From CBINFS01 sp966250015 (lineage in GTDB: Bacteria; Bacteroidota; Rhodothermia; Rhodothermales; DASSAV01): a stretch of DNA of 17,618 nucleotides. A program made the translations under genes and the position numbers. The notes under the pieces were generated by a model. The model saw nothing but the letters and a program-made list of their open reading frames with translations, was not told where the DNA came from and did not search any database. Positions 14,924 to 17,618 of the stretch are shown one piece after another. The DNA lies in the NCBI GenBank assembly GCA_966250015.1, contig CBINFS010000062.1, positions 1-17,618 on the forward strand, given 5' to 3'. How positions within the stretch are numbered: position 1 is the first letter of the stretch; every line of letters begins with the position of its first letter.

Positions 14924-15463
14924 CTACCGCTTCCACCACTCCTGGAAAAACCCGAACATGATCCAGAAGAAGAGCGTGAAGAACCCGATCATCAGAACGC
15001 CCAGGATCGGATCCCTCGACGCAATCACCAGGCCGGCGATCAGGACGACGACGAAAAACCCGCCGGCCACACTCCCCATGATGATCGTGTCGATCAGCGT
15101 TTTCTCCTCGTTCGTCCGGTAGCTGTCTTGCAGGCGGACCTGATGCGTCAGGTCGTCCCACGCGCTTCCGTGCTTTCCGGGCGTCGACATCAAAGCTGCT
15201 CGTCGGCGAAACACGTCTCGATCGAGCTGGTCGAGCGCTTCGTGGAGCGTTTTTTCGGCTTTTCGCCTGAGCTGCTTCGTACGGAGCTGCACGTAAATGC
15301 TTTCAACCTCGCTTTCGTCAGCAGCCCGCTTCCGGGCTCGTCGCAATACGTCCTCTGCAACCGTTCCTTCCGACAGCTCGTGTCGCGCGATCGCTTCTAT
15401 GGCTTCGTCCAGACTGGGGTCCGGGTGTTGAAGGGAGCGAAAATGTTGAAAGAAACCCGCCAT
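14924..15463 (-). CDS. Two-helix membrane protein with charged helical N-terminus
   Basis: A 179-residue protein that I do not recognise. Residues 18-95 are strongly charged and probably one or two long helices (EAIEAIARHELSEG, EDVLRRARKRAADESEVESI, LHEALDQLDRDVFRRRAAL), possibly coiled-coil. A linker with THQVRLQDSYRTNEEKT (106-122) precedes two membrane helices, about 126-148 and 152-174, with a short DP turn. The tail EWWKR is positively charged, so both ends are probably cytoplasmic. There is no signal peptide and no Shine-Dalgarno before the ATG at 15463. It lies 88 nt downstream of the GIY-YIG gene on the same strand and may be the last gene of that transcript, ended by the shared bidirectional terminator. 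Confidence 0.72.
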   Translation of the reverse strand: MAGFFQHFRSLQHPDPSLDEAIEAIARHELSEGTVAEDVLRRARKRAADESEVESIYVQLRTKQLRRKAEKTLHEALDQLDRDVFRRRAALMSTPGKHGSAWDDLTHQVRLQDSYRTNEEKTLIDTIIMGSVAGGFFVVVLIAGLVIASRDPILGVLMIGFFTLFFWIMFGFFQEWWKR

Positions 15464-15551
15464 TTGACCAGGCCGATCTGGCTGGTGAATAATCCTGTGA
15501 CGCCCGCTCGAATTTCGCCTTGTTTGACAGTTTTCTCCCGATAGGGAAGGC

Positions 15552-15890
15552 CTACTTGAACGGTTCCGCCCCTAACTTTTCGATCCAGTGCCGCTCCCGT
15601 TCCTTCATCAACCGCTCCAGCTCGTACCCCGTCACGTCATCCCTGAAGACCTCCACGATCGCGTAGGAAAGCGCCTCCGGCCCCGACTCGTTCCACGCCC
15701 TTTGGATTTCCTTGTTGGGATGATTCCCCAGCTCGAGCGTAAACCAGATCCGGTTTTTGAAGCTATCGACGTGGGTCGACGCCCCGACCCACGTCTGCCC
15801 CGTCTTGCCATCCTGTACCTTGAATATACCCTTCCGAAGCGGCGTTTCTTTGTAAGCTCGCTTAAGCTCTGCTTTCCTTTTTGGGTCCAT
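15552..15890 (-). CDS. GIY-YIG superfamily single-domain protein
   Basis: A 112-residue cytoplasmic protein with a compact GIY-YIG nuclease-like fold. GIF (21-23) and WVG (34-36, in QTWVGAST) stand for the GIY and YIG strands. NRIWFTLELGNHPNKEIQRAWNESG (46-70, interrupted only for naming) carries Arg47 and the HPNKEIQ signature. ERERHWIEKLG (97-107) supplies the C-terminal acidic helix with Glu97 or Glu99. It matches small stand-alone GIY-YIG proteins I recall from Bacteroidota and Firmicutes rather than UvrC or homing enzymes. Tyr is replaced by Phe in GIY and Trp in YIG, so catalytic status is uncertain. AGAGGG lies about 4 nt before the ATG. It starts 9 nt after the aldo/keto reductase stop, so both are probably co-transcribed. 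Confidence 0.82.
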   Translation of the reverse strand: MDPKRKAELKRAYKETPLRKGIFKVQDGKTGQTWVGASTHVDSFKNRIWFTLELGNHPNKEIQRAWNESGPEALSYAIVEVFRDDVTGYELERLMKERERHWIEKLGAEPFK

Positions 15891-15899
15891 TACGCCCTC

Positions 15900-16856
15900 T
15901 CAATCCATCGGGTAGCTGAAGAGGGGAGTGGTTGCCGTGCCGGTTTCCTTGATCGCCTCTGCTTCCTCTTCGCTGAGGGGCTCGAACCGCAGGCCGAGGT
16001 CGAGTGCCATCCTGAACAGGTTCTCGTTTCCCGGCGGAATGGCCGCCGTTACCGGGTGCGAAAGCGTGAATCGCAACCCCCTTAGCGCCTCCTCCGGATC
16101 TGTCAGCGGCTCGTACCAGCACTTGGGTATCCGTTCGGCTCCTCGCGGCCACGGTCGCCTCGCCATCGACTTGATCGCCAGGATACCCATCCCTTTCTCC
16201 TGCGCCCGGGCGAGCACTTGCGGACCGAAGTTGCCCGCGTGCCACGTCGCGAAGTTGATGGGGAAGAGGATCGTGTCGAAGTCGAAGCCGTCCATCAGCG
16301 CCGTCGCCGCTTCCACCGAGTGCGCCGAAAAACCAATGAAACGGATCTTGCCTTCTTCCCGCGCCTGCACGAACGCCTCGAGCGCCCCGCCCGGCCCCAG
16401 GATCGTCTCCACCTCTTCCGGCGTCGTCACCGCATGTAGCTGATACAGGTCGAAGTGGTCCGTCCTCAGGTTCTGGAGCGACCGTTCCAGCTCCGCCAGC
16501 GCACCCTCCTTCTTTCGCTCCTGCGTTTTGCAGGCAAGAAAGACGCCCTGCCGGTACGGTTCCAGCGCCGGACCCAGCTTCAGCTCCGCGTCCCCGTACG
16601 AAGGCGCCACGTCGAAGTAGTTCACTCCGTAGTCGACCGCCTGGCTGACCCGTTCCGAAGCCTCTGACGGTGTCGCATCCATCACCACGACCCCGCCGAA
16701 GCCGATGATCGAAAGCGACTCACCCGTCCGCCCGAGAGACCGCCGCTCGAGCTGTCCCGGCGCCCTGTGCCGTACGATCCCCTCCAGCGAAGCGGGAAAT
16801 ACCCCGAGCATCGGCGCCGCCATCGCCGCCGTCCTGATGAATTCTCGCCGTATCAT
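15900..16856 (-). CDS. Tat-signal aldo/keto reductase
   Basis: A 318-residue NAD(P)H-dependent oxidoreductase of the aldo/keto reductase superfamily. The N-terminus has twin arginines, RREFIRTAAMAAPMLGVFPA (3-22), a short Tat-type signal. The TIM barrel begins at RSLGRTG (39-45). The catalytic tetrad is visible: Asp82 and Tyr87 in NYFDVAPSYGDAE, Lys110 in LACKTQ, and His141 in DLYQLHAV. GKIRFIGFSAHS (169-180) and FPINFATWH (198-206) are typical of the superfamily, and the GNENL segment (277-281) lies in the cofactor-binding region. The frame extends to 16916, but the ATG at 16856 has GGAG 7 nt upstream and starts the Tat signal. The GIY-YIG gene follows 9 nt later. Substrate unknown. Confidence 0.9.
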   Translation of the reverse strand: MIRREFIRTAAMAAPMLGVFPASLEGIVRHRAPGQLERRSLGRTGESLSIIGFGGVVVMDATPSEASERVSQAVDYGVNYFDVAPSYGDAELKLGPALEPYRQGVFLACKTQERKKEGALAELERSLQNLRTDHFDLYQLHAVTTPEEVETILGPGGALEAFVQAREEGKIRFIGFSAHSVEAATALMDGFDFDTILFPINFATWHAGNFGPQVLARAQEKGMGILAIKSMARRPWPRGAERIPKCWYEPLTDPEEALRGLRFTLSHPVTAAIPPGNENLFRMALDLGLRFEPLSEEEAEAIKETGTATTPLFSYPMD

Positions 16857-16945
16857 ATTCAGTCTCCAGTCAAATGAAGTTGTATATCCATGCCGGGAAG
16901 GGCAATGGAGGAGCAAATCTTAGCCCTATACGACCATATCGCTGA

Positions 16946-17020
16946 CACTTACAAGTGTATTATTAACATTATCATAGGCACTGCAGAAACTATTCCCTTG
17001 AGGGGATCACAGGGGTGTAT
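16946..17020 (+). repeat. Second dispersed repeat, copy 2
   Basis: The plus strand here matches the minus strand of 2221-2292 over about 75 bp. TTACAAGTGTATTATT opens the block and CTTGAGGGGATCA (16997-17009) with GGGGTGTA closes it, at almost the same spacing in both copies. Relative to the adjacent minus-strand gene this copy points away, while copy 1 points towards its minus-strand neighbour. That argues against a fixed promoter or leader element. Confidence 0.6.
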
Positions 17021-17144
17021 TTTCGGGACGGCTGAACCCTCAAAGGAAAGTAGGTAAATCCGTCCTAGTATTACCGCCTTTAGCCTCGTGCACGATCGCC
17101 ACCGGAGGGGCGGCTCACAACACGCCCTATAGTACTTCCACCCG

Positions 17145-17166
17145 AGCTATACCTAAGCTATACCTA
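17145..17166. repeat. Two tandem copies of AGCTATACCTA
   Basis: AGCTATACCTA occurs twice with no spacer (17145-17155 and 17156-17166). Two copies of 11 bp, about one helical turn apart, could be paired regulator half-sites or a slippage duplication. The nearest genes start far away, so a role is unclear. Confidence 0.5.
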
Positions 17167-17271
17167 TAAGTACACACACGCAGCGCCCCGTTCAATCAGC
17201 CGATTGTAAAAGCCCTGTAAGCCCGCGAGGAAGAAGGTGGAAGTATGATGCCCAAGAAAGGCAATCCGGAA

Positions 17272-17610
17272 TCACCCCATCCACCACCGCGCCACTGTAT
17301 AGAAAAGCCCGGCGACGAAGAGCCCACCGAATATCTGTTTGTTGTACCGGGCCAGGCAGAGAGGCAGGTAGATGTCGAAGTTGTCCTGGCGCTCGTCCGT
17401 ATACCGCGCTGCCACGTCCGTCAGCGGACAGCGCCACCGGTTATAGAGAATGACGAACACCTCCACGAACACGATCCCGATAAGAATCCACGCCACTGCG
17501 AGCTCCCCGCGCCACGCAAAGACCGGAATCGCCAGGATACATCCCGCAAAAAACGCCCACACTACCGTATGCACCACCTTCACCGCCCGGAGCAAAAACA
17601 GAGGAGACAT
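17272..17610 (-). CDS. Small three-helix membrane protein
   Basis: A 112-residue protein, complete, starting 8 nt from the right edge. Membrane segments are likely at about 10-32, 37-57 and 92-109. The loop after helix 2 has the pattern NRWRCPLTDVAARYTDERQD (57-76) followed by NFDIYLPLCLARYNK (77-91). The RCPLT motif after a helix recalls the DUF2784-like group and other small proteins with Cys-Pro-Leu, but I cannot assign a family. No function is suggested. The ATG follows ACATCC with no Shine-Dalgarno visible in the few bases available. Its upstream neighbours are outside the window. Confidence 0.75.
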   Translation of the reverse strand: MSPLFLLRAVKVVHTVVWAFFAGCILAIPVFAWRGELAVAWILIGIVFVEVFVILYNRWRCPLTDVAARYTDERQDNFDIYLPLCLARYNKQIFGGLFVAGLFYTVARWWMG

Positions 17611-17618
17611 GGATGTGC

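Larger units (their letters stand above)
16857..17271. other. Gene-free region upstream of the aldo/keto reductase
   Basis: About 415 bp without a believable gene between two minus-strand genes. It holds copy 2 of the second dispersed repeat (16946-17020), the palindrome ACACTTACAAGTGT at 16945-16958 that overlaps its left edge, and an 11-bp tandem duplication at 17145-17166. The aldo/keto reductase promoter should lie here but no convincing -35/-10 pair was identified. No terminator was seen for the gene ending at 17272. Confidence 0.5.

Overview
The window reads as chromosomal DNA from a GC-rich member of the Bacteroidota/Rhodothermota group. A SusC/SusD outer-membrane pair marks that lineage, most starts lack a clear Shine-Dalgarno sequence, and codons favour G/C in third position, unlike classical low-GC Bacteroides. 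A Rhodothermia-like host is my inference. No rRNA, tRNA, CRISPR array, phage gene or intact transposase was seen.

Left part (1-5900). A cluster of four short palindrome-rich units (58-345) is followed by a minus-strand cassette ending in a strong intrinsic terminator. The cassette holds a YagU/DUF1440-like membrane protein, a membrane-anchored protein of a widespread uncharacterised family, and a soluble paralogue whose start overlaps the anchored gene by 62 nt. Next comes a plus-strand pair: a Tat-exported type-B carboxylesterase and a subclass B1 metallo-beta-lactamase with every zinc ligand present. A convergent GNAT acetyltransferase follows. The segment closes with the same four repeat units in exact reverse-complement order (5595-5854), so about 5.2 kb is bracketed by a diverged long inverted repeat.

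Middle part (5900-9500). This holds ordinary housekeeping or hypothetical genes: an ABC-F translation-type ATPase, a DUF1579-like protein, a convergent five-helix membrane protein overlapping it by 16 bp, and a YdeI/OmdA-family protein.

Right part (9500-17618). A gene-free leader of about 640 bp, with a strikingly AT-rich core, precedes a complete SusC-SusD pair. This pair should bind and import an unidentified oligomer by TonB-driven transport, with SusD as the surface lipoprotein lid on the SusC barrel. A bidirectional terminator separates it from a minus-strand group: a Tat-signal aldo/keto reductase, a GIY-YIG protein 9 nt downstream, and a two-helix membrane protein. A small three-helix membrane protein lies at the right edge.

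A second, unrelated dispersed repeat of about 75 bp occurs in the two long intergenic regions at 2221-2292 and 16946-17020. The strongest candidates for something undescribed are the overlapping paralogue cassette, the paired inverted repeat arrays, and the second repeat family. All function statements rest on motif reading, without database searches.
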